From Kitasatospora aureofaciens (lineage in GTDB: Bacteria; Actinomycetota; Actinomycetes; Streptomycetales; Streptomycetaceae), in contig NZ_JAHTKP010000028.1 in assembly GCF_019192735.1 (NCBI RefSeq), positions 33,661 to 97,660 on the forward strand: 64,000 nt of DNA, written 5' to 3'. The position numbers and the translations under genes are program-made. The notes beneath the pieces were generated by a model. It searched no databases and was not told the origin of the DNA. It was given only the letters and a program-made list of their open reading frames with translations. Below are positions 9,826-18,178 of this stretch, piece after piece. Within the stretch, counting starts at the first letter, position 1. The number at the start of each line of letters is the position of its first letter.

Positions 9826-10086
9826 TTAGAACTGAGCCCGCCGCGATCGCTCTCGGGTGCGCGCGTCCGTGTAGGACCTGATCCGGTCGCCGTCGTAGTT
9901 CATCAGTGCGGCCAGGTTTTGCCCTGCCCACAGGGCGAACGTCAGGGCCATCTCGCGTGCGTCGAGAAGTTGGCGCTCCTCCCAGGTGACACCTTGTTCC
10001 GGCCGATGGCGGCAACCAGCACTCCCGATACTCTGCCCTCTGTGCAAAGGACAGCGGCATGGCGAGAGGCCCGGACATGACGGCAA
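9826..10086 (-). CDS. Doubtful small protein divergent to parA
   Basis: The C-terminal 55 residues (from TWEERQLLDAREMALTF) look protein-like, with a helical Ala/Leu-rich stretch and a charged end. The N-terminal part overlaps the parA start region and looks random. No good start is present: TTG 10086 opens the frame and ATG 9951 would give a 41-residue product. No domain recognised. It may be a short real gene with an internal start or a chance frame. Confidence 0.3.
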   Translation of the reverse strand: MPSCPGLSPCRCPLHRGQSIGSAGCRHRPEQGVTWEERQLLDAREMALTFALWAGQNLAALMNYDGDRIRSYTDARTRERSRRAQF

Positions 10087-10892
10087 AGAAGAAGAGAGTC
10101 ATCGCGTCGTACAGCGAGAAGGGCGGCGTGGGCAAGAGCGCCCTCGCAGCGGGCCTGGCCGCTGTGGCGCGCCGGCACAAGAAGGTGCGGCGCGTGCTCG
10201 CCGGGGACCTCGATCCGCGCGGGACGTTCACCGCCGAGGTCGGCATCACCGAGCCCGCCTTCACGATGAACGACCTGCTGTTCAACGACACGCGCAATCC
10301 CGTCAGCCCGCGCGGTCTCGCGGCAGAGGCTCTGATCGCCGCACCCGAGGCCTGGTCGGGGCTCTACATGATCCCTGCCGACCGGTCGCTTGCGCACCGC
10401 GAGACGGACGCGACGACGGGTCTGGAGATGCGCCTTCGTCTGTCGTTTGAGGGCGTCATCGAGGAGGACGACCTCGGGGTGCTGGACCTGCCCCCGCGCG
10501 CTGGCGGCAAGCTCGTCTCGGCCGGTCTGGTGGCCGCAACCGACGTGGTCATCCCCGCGACTCTGGACGAGGACGGACGGATCGGTACTGATGAGGCCAT
10601 GGCCACCATCAAGCTCGTGCAGGACACGTTCAACCCGGGTCTGCGGGTGGTAGCGATCGTCCCCTCGATCGTGCCGCCGTCGAAGTACCCGCGACGGCTG
10701 GCCGCCGAGATCGCCAAGTACCTGGCCGACACGTACCCGGACTACTACCGGGAAGACCTGACGATCCCCGAGTATCAAGAGCGTCGGGAGGCACGGTTCG
10801 CCTGCCTGCCCATCACTTCGAGCACCAGTGATCACGGCCTGGCGGTCGTGGCCGCCTACGACCGTATCCTCACCGCCTCCCTGAACTCCTAG
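10059..10892 (+). CDS. parA: ParA-type partition ATPase
   Basis: Deviant Walker A ATPase that would position and segregate the plasmid with a ParB-type partner. Counting from ATG 10059, the P-loop EKGGVGKS lies at 20-27, followed by GDLDPRG, where ParA proteins usually have a D-x-DPQG motif. Length (277 aa) is normal for plasmid ParA without an N-terminal DNA-binding domain. ATG 10059 has AAAGGAC upstream; ATG 10077 is an alternative. The next gene starts 8 bases after the stop and its ribosome-binding site (AGGAG) overlaps that stop, so the two are co-transcribed and probably co-translated. Confidence 0.85.
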   Translation: MARGPDMTAKKKRVIASYSEKGGVGKSALAAGLAAVARRHKKVRRVLAGDLDPRGTFTAEVGITEPAFTMNDLLFNDTRNPVSPRGLAAEALIAAPEAWSGLYMIPADRSLAHRETDATTGLEMRLRLSFEGVIEEDDLGVLDLPPRAGGKLVSAGLVAATDVVIPATLDEDGRIGTDEAMATIKLVQDTFNPGLRVVAIVPSIVPPSKYPRRLAAEIAKYLADTYPDYYREDLTIPEYQERREARFACLPITSSTSDHGLAVVAAYDRILTASLNS

Positions 10893-10899
10893 GAGAAGC

Positions 10900-12057
10900 A
10901 TGGGCAACAACTTCGTTCAAAAGGGCGCCAGCCGACTGCGCAAGGCGCCGGACGCCGCGGTCGATCCGGCCGTGCCGGCCGAGCTCCAGGGCGGAGCAGC
11001 GGCGAAGAAGGCCGCGGCCCCCGCTGGTGCCGCGAAGGCCGGAGTGCCGGCGAAAGCTACCGCAGCCCCGGCCCCGGCCGCCGAGCCCCAGGGCGGGACA
11101 GGCTTCTTCGTCAACCGGCGGGTCGTCACCCCGCAGGACTTCGAAGGCATCGCGAGCAAGAAGGACCAGCTGCGCCACATCGAGTCGCTGCTGGAGGAGA
11201 TCGACGCCGGACACCGGCACGTCGAGAGCTACGTCAACCTCAACAAGGGCATCCTGCTGGAGTACGCGCAGGCGAACGAGCTCCACCTCGAAGCCGGGTA
11301 CGCCAACTTCGCAACCTGGGCGGCCGACCGGCTGAGCATTGACGACACCTACGTCTTCGAGCTCATCAACGACTCGCGCAGGATCCGGCTGCTGGAGCCG
11401 CTGGGCGCCGCCATCACGGACCTGCTGATCCGCGCGTCCGCCCGCAAGACCGTGGTCGACGTCCTGGCGGCGAAGGGCCCCGAGGCCGCCAAGCAGCTGG
11501 TCACGACCGCCGCGGCCAAGAACAGCAAGCGCCCCCGGCCGACCCAGGCCGCGCTGCAACAGACCGCCCGGGAGCTCGGATTCCTGACCGACCGGAAGGA
11601 ACTCGGAAATTCAGAGTCCGCTCTTCCGGTGCCCACGCACGCCGCCGCCAAGCGCATCCACGCGGTGAGCACCAGCCTCCTCGCCAAGAACGCCACCTTC
11701 ACGGATGCGGACGCCCTTCGGCGGGCCATCACGGCCGCGCCGGAGGATGTGACGGCCCAGCTGGATGCCCTGGCCGACCTGCTCGCGCAGAGCGCCAAGG
11801 GCCTCGCCGCGGCCCGCAAGAAGGCCCAGGCGGCCATCGACAAGAAGGCCGCCGATGCGAAGGCCGCCGCCGAGCGGGCCGAGCAGCGACGGCTCTCCCG
11901 GGAGGCCGCCGAGAAGGAGCGCGCGGCGAAGGCTGCCGGCGAGGCGGCAGCGGAGGGTGCCGGCACTCCGGGCGGCAACGACGTCCAGGTGTCACTCCCC
12001 GGGCAGGCCGGGGAGGCGGAGGTACCCGCCGCCACGTTCAGCGACGCCAGCGCCTGA
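10900..12057 (+). CDS. ParB-like partner of ParA
   Basis: A 385-residue protein directly behind parA. It has an Ala/Pro/Lys-rich N-terminus (1-65), a conserved-looking helical middle (about 75-170, around the sequence NLNKGILLEYAQANEL), then an Ala/Lys-rich coiled-coil tail. No classical ParB box (such as GERRxRA) is visible, so the assignment as DNA-binding partition partner rests on operon position and overall make-up. A near-palindromic ACTCGGAAATTCAGAGT sits in the gene at 11601 and resembles perfect copies at 18568 and 27274. A strong terminator follows. Confidence 0.5.
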   Translation: MGNNFVQKGASRLRKAPDAAVDPAVPAELQGGAAAKKAAAPAGAAKAGVPAKATAAPAPAAEPQGGTGFFVNRRVVTPQDFEGIASKKDQLRHIESLLEEIDAGHRHVESYVNLNKGILLEYAQANELHLEAGYANFATWAADRLSIDDTYVFELINDSRRIRLLEPLGAAITDLLIRASARKTVVDVLAAKGPEAAKQLVTTAAAKNSKRPRPTQAALQQTARELGFLTDRKELGNSESALPVPTHAAAKRIHAVSTSLLAKNATFTDADALRRAITAAPEDVTAQLDALADLLAQSAKGLAAARKKAQAAIDKKAADAKAAAERAEQRRLSREAAEKERAAKAAGEAAAEGAGTPGGNDVQVSLPGQAGEAEVPAATFSDASA

Positions 12058-12135
12058 CGCGACCCCACCCCGCGGATCGGGTGCACACGGCAGTGCACCC
12101 GACCGGGGCGGCAGCTGATCGAATATCCTGGCGAA

Positions 12136-12180
12136 CGACGAAGGACCCCCGCCAATTTGCCTGGCGGGGGTCCTTCGTCG
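12136..12180. terminator. Bidirectional terminator between parAB and the minus-strand block
   Basis: Perfect 19-base stem (12136-12154 and 12162-12180; CGACGAAGGACCCCCGCCA and its complement) with a 7-base loop. It sits between convergent genes and can stop transcription from both sides. Confidence 0.85.
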
Positions 12181-12192
12181 TGTCCGGCCGGA

Positions 12193-12459
12193 TCAGGGTC
12201 CGGCCAGCAGCCAGATGATCAGGCAGGCATCGAGCTCGCGGGAGTACCTGTAGATCACCGAGATGCCGCGGCCCTGCGTGACCTCGGGCAGCAGCTCGAC
12301 CGCGTACGTCTCCGAGCCGGGCCCCGCGTCCGGGAGCGGGCGGCCCTGGCGGGGGTCGAGCTCCAGCGAGGCCCGTACGTCCTCGACCGCGGCCCGCTCG
12401 GACCGGGTGAGCTCGACTCGCGCCTTCTCGGCACCGTCTCCGTACCAGGCGTGGGTCAC
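12193..12459 (-). CDS. RelE/ParE-like small protein (putative toxin)
   Basis: An 88-residue protein. The C-terminal half (GRGISVIYRYSRELDACLIIWLLAGP region) has the alternating strand pattern typical of RelE/ParE-fold proteins. The GTG start at 12459 overlaps the upstream gene's stop by 4 bases, an arrangement common for toxin/antitoxin pairs. If a toxin, it would act on translation or gyrase, but catalytic residues cannot be assigned by eye. It is the last gene of the long minus-strand block and ends 13 bases from a terminator. Confidence 0.55.
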   Translation of the reverse strand: MTHAWYGDGAEKARVELTRSERAAVEDVRASLELDPRQGRPLPDAGPGSETYAVELLPEVTQGRGISVIYRYSRELDACLIIWLLAGP

Positions 12460-12746
12460 CCGCCCACCTCTTCGAGCTTGCGGCGCAGCTGGGCCTCGAA
12501 GTCGTCGGTCGGCACGGTCAGGGCGGCCATGGCCTCGGGGGTCTGGCGCAGGATCACCCGGTGCCGGTAGGCCTGCGTGATCTCGCGGACCTTGGTGATG
12601 TCGTCCAGGTCCACGTCGTCCAGCTCGGCGTTGAACCGCTCCAGGTCGCCGGGCAGTCCCCAGATCGCCAGCGCCTCGCGCAGCTCGCCGAAGGTCTTCA
12701 TCGGGGGGATGAACGGCTCGCTGCTGTGGATCGGCTGCGCGGTCAT
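12456..12746 (-). CDS. Putative antitoxin-like partner protein
   Basis: An acidic, all-helical 96-residue protein with a good ribosome-binding site (GAGAGGAG) before ATG 12746. The region KTFGELREALAIWGLPGDLERF followed by acidic repeats resembles the small helical DUF6247-type proteins that often precede RelE-like genes in streptomycetes. It overlaps the downstream RelE-like gene by 4 bases, so the two are translationally coupled. Function is inferred only from the pairing. Confidence 0.5.
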   Translation of the reverse strand: MTAQPIHSSEPFIPPMKTFGELREALAIWGLPGDLERFNAELDDVDLDDITKVREITQAYRHRVILRQTPEAMAALTVPTDDFEAQLRRKLEEVGG

Positions 12747-12773
12747 GTCGGTCTCCTCTCGTCTCGGCTGAGG

Positions 12774-13361
12774 CTACTCGTGATCGTCGTAGCAGGTGCA
12801 CCGGTTGCACGAGTGGATCGGCGAGGGTCCGGCCTTGCAACCACCGCAGATGCACTCCCGGCAGTCGGGGCGCGGCAGCGGCACGCACGCGTCGGCATGC
12901 CCGCCGTACCAGGCCTTGAGGGCGTCCACGTCGGCGTAGGGCCTGGCGGTGTCCGTGCGCAGGTCCGGCGAGGTCTCCCCGCACAAGCAGCACTGGGCCT
13001 GCCCGCCCGGCGAGCTGGTGAAGCCCCACGCGCCCGGTGCCACCTTCCAGGCCCGCACCAGCAGTTCGCGGGCCGCTGTCACACCATCCATGTCGATCCA
13101 CAGCGAGTTCTTGAGCTCGGTGGCGGCCTGGCGGAGGAGGATGCGCTGCTGCGGCTGGCGCGAGGAGTCGGTGGAGGCCCGCGCGATCTGGTCCGACGCG
13201 GTGCTCGGGTTCTGCGGCGCGTCGATGCCGACCAGCGTGGCGAGGAGGTGGATCCCGGCGAAGCCGGCGGGGATCGGATCGATGCGGAACCTCTCCCCGG
13301 CCCACTCGGTGGTGTACGCCTCGGTGGCGGTGTCGCTGTACACGGTGTCGATGTCGGTCAC
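12774..13361 (-). CDS. Cys-rich hypothetical protein
   Basis: 195 residues from GTG 13361, which overlaps the preceding stop by 4 bases. The C-terminal half has two Cys clusters: CCLCGE near residue 128, and a dense group with CRECICGGC then CNRCTC in the last 30 residues, suggesting several bound zinc ions or an iron-sulfur cluster. The N-terminal half is a helical domain without recognised motifs. Family unknown; it lies among other Cys-rich small proteins. Confidence 0.7.
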   Translation of the reverse strand: MTDIDTVYSDTATEAYTTEWAGERFRIDPIPAGFAGIHLLATLVGIDAPQNPSTASDQIARASTDSSRQPQQRILLRQAATELKNSLWIDMDGVTAARELLVRAWKVAPGAWGFTSSPGGQAQCCLCGETSPDLRTDTARPYADVDALKAWYGGHADACVPLPRPDCRECICGGCKAGPSPIHSCNRCTCYDDHE

Positions 13362-13585
13362 TTCGGGTTCTCCTCGGCGGGGACGATGACGGTCAGGTAG
13401 GCGCGGGTGCCGGTACTGTCGCGCATCGGGCGGTAGGACGCGGGGCCGCACAGGCCGGTCACGGCCAGGGCGGCGACCAGGCGCCGGACGGCCCCGTCCT
13501 CGCCCATCAGGCGGACGTCAACGGGCTGGGCGCCGGGCTGCTGCCCGGGCACCTCGCGGGGGATGTCGGGGTCGCGGCGGCTCAC
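13358..13585 (-). CDS. Small hypothetical protein (75 aa)
   Basis: Starts at GTG 13585 and overlaps both neighbours by 4 bases, so it is translated from the same message. The C-terminal part (RAYLTVIVPAEE) has an alternating strand pattern. No motif recognised. Its reality rests on strong third-position GC and the tight overlaps. Confidence 0.65.
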   Translation of the reverse strand: MSRRDPDIPREVPGQQPGAQPVDVRLMGEDGAVRRLVAALAVTGLCGPASYRPMRDSTGTRAYLTVIVPAEENPK

Positions 13586-14223
13586 TGCGGCGGCTCCTTC
13601 GACTGGGTGCTGTCGGCGGCGGTGCGCTCCAGGGCGGCGAGCTCCGCCTTGGCATTGCTGACGGACTCGGCGGTGACGCCGCCCCAGGTGCCCTCGATCT
13701 CCACGAAGATGGCGACCTTGCGCCGGGCGAGGTCGAACCGCTCGTCCAGCGGCACCTCCTCACCCCGGTTGAGGCGGTTCTGCATGACGATCAGGTCGTC
13801 GCCGAGGGTGGTGTACCGGCGGATGTCCGCGCCGGCCCGCTCGGCAGGTCCCGAGTTCCGCCAGATCAGGTACTCGGCGCGGACGTAGGCGGTCACGTCG
13901 TCGTCGGTCCCCCACAGTGGGGAACCGATGGCGTGCCGGCCGCGGTCGGTGCCGTGCCTCAGGTCGAAGCGGACCAGCTCGCGTGCGGCGGCGACCGCGG
14001 TGCTGCGCAGCTTGCCGAGCATGGTGTCGGCCTGGCCGGTGTCGATCGCCAGGAGGTGAGTGCGGTCCGTCAGGGCTGCGTGGCGGAGCAGGTATTCGCG
14101 GTGCTCGGGCTGCGAGAGGTCGTCCCGCAGGAGTCGGCCCGCGTAGTCGAGGACGAGGGCGGCCTCGCCGACGGGGTCGGGTGCTCCGGCGTAGGCGTGG
14201 GCTGGGGTGGGTGTGTTCGTCAC
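13582..14223 (-). CDS. Hypothetical protein (213 aa)
   Basis: GTG start 14223 overlaps the upstream stop by 4 bases. A mostly helical, soluble protein, rich in Arg and Leu, with YVRAEYLIWRNSGPAERAG near the middle and an acidic, helical C-terminus. No catalytic or metal-binding motif is visible. It belongs to a set of five genes (15195 to 12774) each overlapping the next. Confidence 0.7.
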   Translation of the reverse strand: MTNTPTPAHAYAGAPDPVGEAALVLDYAGRLLRDDLSQPEHREYLLRHAALTDRTHLLAIDTGQADTMLGKLRSTAVAAARELVRFDLRHGTDRGRHAIGSPLWGTDDDVTAYVRAEYLIWRNSGPAERAGADIRRYTTLGDDLIVMQNRLNRGEEVPLDERFDLARRKVAIFVEIEGTWGGVTAESVSNAKAELAALERTAADSTQSKEPPQ

Positions 14224-14882
14224 TTCTCGTTCTCCTTCTGGGCGGCAATCCGCTGGGCGTAGAGCTCGGCGCCGACGGCCCCGATCCACTTCGCGGCGGC
14301 GGCCGGGGTCGGGAACTCGGTGTCGGCGTAGCGCTCCCAGGTGTGCCGGAAGAAGTCGCCGCGGGGCTTCGTGGGGTTGATCTGCATTCCGGCGTTCGCG
14401 GTCCATTTGAGGCCGCCGCGCTTGCCGGACTTGGGGAAGATGATCCCGGCGACGTGCTCCTCGGCGACCGGCCATCGGCCGCCGGCCTCGTTGTGGGCCA
14501 CCAGGATCCACTCGGGCTGGCCGTTGTAGATGTTGCGGCGCGGGCCCTCGTAGAGGTAGAGCCCGGCGGTGCGCTTGGGGTGCAGGTCCACGGCCAGGTC
14601 CTGGGGGGACCGGGAGCTGAGGGTCACGTCCTCGCCGCGGAGCTCATAGGCCTGCTCGCAGGACTGGCAGATGATCCGGATCGTCGTCTTGGAGTAGGTG
14701 TTGGCGTGGTCGCAGTCGTAGCCGTCTTCGTCGTGCTGTCCGGCGGTACAGACGTGGCCGCTGGCCGGGTAGTCCCGGTATCCCTTGCTCTGGCGCAGGT
14801 CGATCTCGAAGCTGGGCTTCTTGCAGTCCTGCTTGTGGTCGAGGCGCTGGTAGCCGAGGTGGGTCTCCAGGGAGTCAGGCAC
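14220..14882 (-). CDS. Hypothetical protein with Cys/His pairs
   Basis: 220 residues from GTG 14882. Contains CDHANTYSKTT and IICQSCEQAYEL, which could form one zinc site, then a C-terminal region rich in aromatic residues (TWERYADTEFPTPAAAAKWIGAV). It overlaps the upstream gene by 8 bases and the downstream gene by 4. No family recognised. Confidence 0.7.
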   Translation of the reverse strand: MPDSLETHLGYQRLDHKQDCKKPSFEIDLRQSKGYRDYPASGHVCTAGQHDEDGYDCDHANTYSKTTIRIICQSCEQAYELRGEDVTLSSRSPQDLAVDLHPKRTAGLYLYEGPRRNIYNGQPEWILVAHNEAGGRWPVAEEHVAGIIFPKSGKRGGLKWTANAGMQINPTKPRGDFFRHTWERYADTEFPTPAAAAKWIGAVGAELYAQRIAAQKENEK

Positions 14883-15195
14883 GCTGCTCGTCCTCCGTCC
14901 AGATGTCGGTGATGATGCGCACGGTGATCCCGCCCAGCTCGCCGGAGGCGGTCAGGGTGATCCGGTCGCCGGGGGCGGTCTCCCGGCGGTCGGTGAGGTG
15001 CAGGGCCGCCGCCCACAACTCGAACAGCTGCCGGCGGCCCTCGGGCGCGTCGATCCGGGCGAACAGCAGGCGGCCGGGCCCGACCGTCCACGGGATGACG
15101 GGCAGTTCGTTGTCCGAGGCGGTCTTCAGCAGCGAGAGCAGGCCGTTGGCGGCCTGCTGCTGCCAGACGCGCTCGTCCGTGGGGGTGTAGTGCAC
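14875..15195 (-). CDS. Hypothetical protein (106 aa)
   Basis: First of the five overlapping genes; GTG 15195 has a good ribosome-binding site (GAAGGAGAA). Alternates helices with a strand-rich C-terminus (DRITLTASGELGGITVRI). No recognised domain. The gap of about 120 bases upstream may hold a promoter, but none is obvious. Confidence 0.65.
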   Translation of the reverse strand: MHYTPTDERVWQQQAANGLLSLLKTASDNELPVIPWTVGPGRLLFARIDAPEGRRQLFELWAAALHLTDRRETAPGDRITLTASGELGGITVRIITDIWTEDEQRA

Positions 15196-15316
15196 GGTTC
15201 TCCTTCGGGGTGTCTCGGTGCCGGCCGGGCGGCCGTGGCCGAGCGGGTGCCCCCTTCGCGGTGGGCGGGACACCCGCTCGACTACGTGCGCCGGGATGGG
15301 CGACGGAGCCGGAGTG

Positions 15317-15754
15317 CTACAGGTCGTCGGGGACGTTGGCGGCGTGGTGGTGGACCGGGAAGACCAGCGGGTCGGTGCTGCGGACGGTGCGAATCTGGTC
15401 TCCGCGGTGCCACTCGCCCAGCCAGTCCTGCCGGGTCTCCCAGTCGGTGGTGATCCCGGCCTCGTCCAGCAGAGCGGCGAACTGGCGGTCGGTGGCGCCG
15501 CCCTTGGCGCCGCGCAGCACGTCCAGAGCCCGGGCCCGCAGCGCCCGGCGCTCCTGCTCGGCGCGCTCGCGCTCGGCGGCCTGCTGCGCGTACTGGTCGT
15601 TGTTCGCGTTGGTCGTGGTGGCGTCGGCCTGCATCTGCTCGACCAGGGTGGCGAACTGGTCGCCGAGGTAGAGCACGGCGTGCACGACGGCGTTCACCTC
15701 GCCGCTGGCGGTGGGCAGCAGTTCCAGGGCTCGGGTGCGGTGGTCGGTGGTCAA
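15317..15754 (-). CDS. Hypothetical coiled-coil protein
   Basis: 145 residues from TTG 15754, chosen because AAGGAGG lies 8 bases upstream and no ATG/GTG is better placed. The N-terminal half is helical, with a Gln/Glu/Arg-rich coiled coil (about 45-75); the C-terminal half contains GATDRQFAALLDEAGITTDW, a small helical domain. No known family. Confidence 0.65.
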   Translation of the reverse strand: MTTDHRTRALELLPTASGEVNAVVHAVLYLGDQFATLVEQMQADATTTNANNDQYAQQAAERERAEQERRALRARALDVLRGAKGGATDRQFAALLDEAGITTDWETRQDWLGEWHRGDQIRTVRSTDPLVFPVHHHAANVPDDL

Positions 15755-15804
15755 GGCGGTTCCCTCCTTGTCGGTTCGGGTTCGGGGTGGTGTCGATGGT
15801 CGGG

Positions 15805-16014
15805 CTAGTCGAGCGTGAACCGCGTGGTCGGGGCGCTCTCGCCGCCGTGGACGGTGGCGAGGTGGGCGGCCAGTCCGCCCCGGCCTCCCTGGGTCGGCAG
15901 GTAGCAGCGTGGACAACCGTAGGTCCAGGAGTCTCCGGCCGGCAGGCGCTTCGGGTCGAGCTGCGCGGCGGAGGGCGAGCCCCAGAGCGGGTGGTCGTGC
16001 GGTCGCGCGGTCAC
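15805..16014 (-). CDS. Single C2H2-type zinc-finger protein
   Basis: 69 residues from GTG 16014, overlapping the upstream stop by 4 bases. The core CPRC, twelve residues, then HLATVH fits a C2H2 zinc finger, usually DNA- or RNA-binding. Small single-finger proteins are frequent on actinobacterial plasmids and phages, but the target cannot be predicted. Confidence 0.65.
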   Translation of the reverse strand: MTARPHDHPLWGSPSAAQLDPKRLPAGDSWTYGCPRCYLPTQGGRGGLAAHLATVHGGESAPTTRFTLD

Positions 16015-16481
16015 GCCGGCCGCTCGCTCTCCAGTTTGGCGATGCGGGCCTTCGCCGCGGTGCATCGGCGCTGGGCGGCGGCCAGATTCAGCTCGGCGCC
16101 GCGCACCTGGGCCGAGGCCCCTTCGAGTTCGGCGTGGGCCTGTTGCAGTGCGGTGGCGTGGGCGCGGCGCTGCCCCTCGCGCTGGGCGGTCTCGATGGCG
16201 CTGTCGGCCCGGGCTCGGTCGTCTCGGATCCGCTGGCGGGCGATCTGGGCTCGGGCGCTCTCGGCGGCGTCCGGCTGCCAGCCCGCCCGGCGCAGCTCGG
16301 CTTCGACGTTGTCGAGCTTCCGGCCGCCCCTGCCGCGGGAGTTGAAGTGGAGCAGATCGCCGCCGGGGGCAAGGACGGTCACGCCGCTGCCGCCGCGCTG
16401 GCGGGTGACGGTCCAGCCCGGGGTGCGCTGGACCTGGGTAACGATCCGTTCGAGGGCCTTGCTGGTGGAGGTGTTCGCCAT
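16011..16481 (-). CDS. HicA-like domain fused to a coiled coil
   Basis: The first 70 residues (a helix ending in QRTPGWTVTRQRGGSG, strands, then AELRRAGW) resemble the HicA double-stranded RNA-binding fold, but the usual catalytic Gly-Ser-His is GSGV here, without the His. The rest is an Ala/Glu/Arg-rich coiled coil. ATG 16481 is preferred over GTG 16487 because AGGAG lies 5 bases before it. No HicB partner adjoins, so a toxin role is unlikely. Confidence 0.6.
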   Translation of the reverse strand: MANTSTSKALERIVTQVQRTPGWTVTRQRGGSGVTVLAPGGDLLHFNSRGRGGRKLDNVEAELRRAGWQPDAAESARAQIARQRIRDDRARADSAIETAQREGQRRAHATALQQAHAELEGASAQVRGAELNLAAAQRRCTAAKARIAKLESERPA

Positions 16482-16621
16482 GGTCACTCCTCTCGGCGCC
16501 GTGTCGATGTCGGTGTATCAGGCTGCTGCGACAATCGAGGCAAAAGCCTTGAAATGGTGGTGATATGGCTGGCCGGGCGGTACGGCCGCAGCTGGGCGGC
16601 CGTACCGTCCGGGCTGCCGGG

Positions 16622-17344
16622 TTACTGCTGGGCGGGGTGGGCGAGGGCGCGGGCGATCAGGGGCCGGTGGGCGGCGTACAGGGTGCGGCCGGCGGCGGCG
16701 ATGGCGGTCTCCAGGGCGGCCATGGAGCCCGCCGGGTACCAGTTGGCGTCCAGGGCGTCGTCGGCGGCCGTCGCGGTGACGGTGGCGGGCAGGATGTACA
16801 GGGCGCTGGTGGAGGCCACCCAGGCGTGGTCGGTCTGGCGCCAGTCGTCCACCAGGTCCCGGCCCAGGATGATCGGCTTGTGGTCGCTCAGGTCCACTCC
16901 GGTCTCCTCGCGCAGCTCGCGCACCAGCGCGGCCGGGGCGGGCTCGCCGTCGTCCACCATCCCGCCGGGGATCGCCTCCACCCCGATGTCGTCCCGGGTG
17001 ATCAGCAGGATCCGCCGGTCCGAGCCGGTGCCCGCGATCACGATGGGGTCGGCGGCCTGGTTTTCCCCCCACTTGCCGAGGTTGCGGCCGGTGCGGCCGG
17101 TGCGGCCGGCGGGGTGCAGAGGCCAGCCCCGGTCGTCGAGCTGGAACGGCACCAGCGCGGCGGCCTGGCGCTGGGCCCAGTCGGTCACGGCGTCCGGGGT
17201 GACCGCCCCCTCGGCCCAGAACGGAACCTCCCGGTCGAGCGCCTGAGCCAGCAGCTCCTCCGGTGTGATGTCCACCGGCGCGTACTCCGGCCAGCTCACG
17301 GTCCAGTCGCGCAGGTTGGCGGGGACGTTGGTGGTGTGCTGCAT
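16622..17344 (-). CDS. Nudix hydrolase
   Basis: A 240-residue protein with an exact Nudix box: G-x5-E-x7-REL-R-EE-T-G-V in the segment GMVDDGEPAPAALVRELREE. Such enzymes cleave nucleoside diphosphates linked to another group, using Mg2+ held by the box glutamates. An N-terminal extension of about 85 residues precedes the fold. ATG 17344 has GAGGAG upstream. Its 5' leader and first codons (MQHTT) duplicate those of the next upstream gene. Substrate unknown; possibly nucleotide or NAD metabolite clean-up. Confidence 0.85.
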   Translation of the reverse strand: MQHTTNVPANLRDWTVSWPEYAPVDITPEELLAQALDREVPFWAEGAVTPDAVTDWAQRQAAALVPFQLDDRGWPLHPAGRTGRTGRNLGKWGENQAADPIVIAGTGSDRRILLITRDDIGVEAIPGGMVDDGEPAPAALVRELREETGVDLSDHKPIILGRDLVDDWRQTDHAWVASTSALYILPATVTATAADDALDANWYPAGSMAALETAIAAAGRTLYAAHRPLIARALAHPAQQ

Positions 17345-17411
17345 GATGGGGTGCTCCTCTTCGGGGAGTGGGGCGGGGCGACTGACTGTGGAAGGTGGGC
17401 CGCCCCGCCCG
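17329..17411 (-). repeat. Duplicated 83-base leader, copy 1
   Basis: Matches 18084-18166 with 2 differences in 83 bases. On the minus strand it contains a hairpin (GGGCGGGGCG and CGCCCCGCCC arms), the ribosome-binding site GAGGAG and the first five codons of the Nudix gene. Confidence 0.9.
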
Positions 17412-17487
17412 GGGCTGGCTGTCGGGTCGGTAGTTGCGCTGGTCGGGGCCGGGGTGTTGTGGAGGGTCGGGCGGATGCGGCTGTGCG

Positions 17488-18099
17488 TCACCGGCGGGTG
17501 CGGCGGCGGGTGGCGAGCCAGGTGGTGAGGGCGGCGGCGCCGACGCCGATCACCCGGTGCAGCGCGGCGTCCAGCTCGATCCACGCGGTGCCGGGGCCGT
17601 TCGCCTCCTTGCGCAGGTTGTCCTCCTCGTCCAGCCGCAGGGCCTGGCAGTGCTCGATGTAGCCGCCCTTGCCGACCTTGCCCGCGAGCCACAGGAAGAA
17701 CGCGCCGCGGTCGAGCGCGGCGTGCGTCCCGGCGTTGACCGCCACGCCGACCAGCAGGGCCGGGGCGGGGATGCGGTAGCCGAAGGCGCGGGTGATGCCC
17801 ACGGCCGCGGCGGTCTGGACGACGGTGTAGCTGGCGACATGGGAGGCGACGGCGAGGCGGCCCCGGGTGCTGGCGGCCATGGTCCGCTGGCCGGTGCGGT
17901 CGCCGGTCTCCTCGCCGACCGCCACGCCGTCGAAGTAGACCTGGTGGTCGCCGTACAGGCGCTTGCACCGAGCCGTGACGGACCCCTGGACCCAGTGGTC
18001 ACAGAACGGGTGCACCTCGCCGAAGGCGGAGAGCAGGGCGCCGAAGAGCGCCAGCCGCTCGATGGAGCGGGCGGCCGTGCCGGTGGTGGTGTGCTGCAT
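17488..18099 (-). CDS. Integral membrane protein, DUF3307-like pattern
   Basis: 203 residues from ATG 18099. His/Asp positions within predicted membrane segments (HPFCDHW near the N-terminus, ASHVASYTVVQ, then AGTHAALDRG) recall DUF3307-type membrane proteins, though the match is weak. Three to four hydrophobic segments. Its leader and first five codons are duplicated in front of the Nudix gene downstream. Function unknown. Confidence 0.65.
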   Translation of the reverse strand: MQHTTTGTAARSIERLALFGALLSAFGEVHPFCDHWVQGSVTARCKRLYGDHQVYFDGVAVGEETGDRTGQRTMAASTRGRLAVASHVASYTVVQTAAAVGITRAFGYRIPAPALLVGVAVNAGTHAALDRGAFFLWLAGKVGKGGYIEHCQALRLDEEDNLRKEANGPGTAWIELDAALHRVIGVGAAALTTWLATRRRTRR

Positions 18100-18166
18100 G
18101 ATGGGGTGCTCCTCTTCGGGGAGTGGGGCGGGGCGGCTGGCTGTGGAAGGTGGGCCGCCCCGCCCG
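18084..18166 (-). repeat. Duplicated 83-base leader, copy 2
   Basis: Second copy of the hairpin, ribosome-binding site and start-codon block described at 17329-17411. The two copies are 755 bases apart and in the same orientation. Confidence 0.9.
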
Positions 18167-18178
18167 CGGTGGGGTCGG

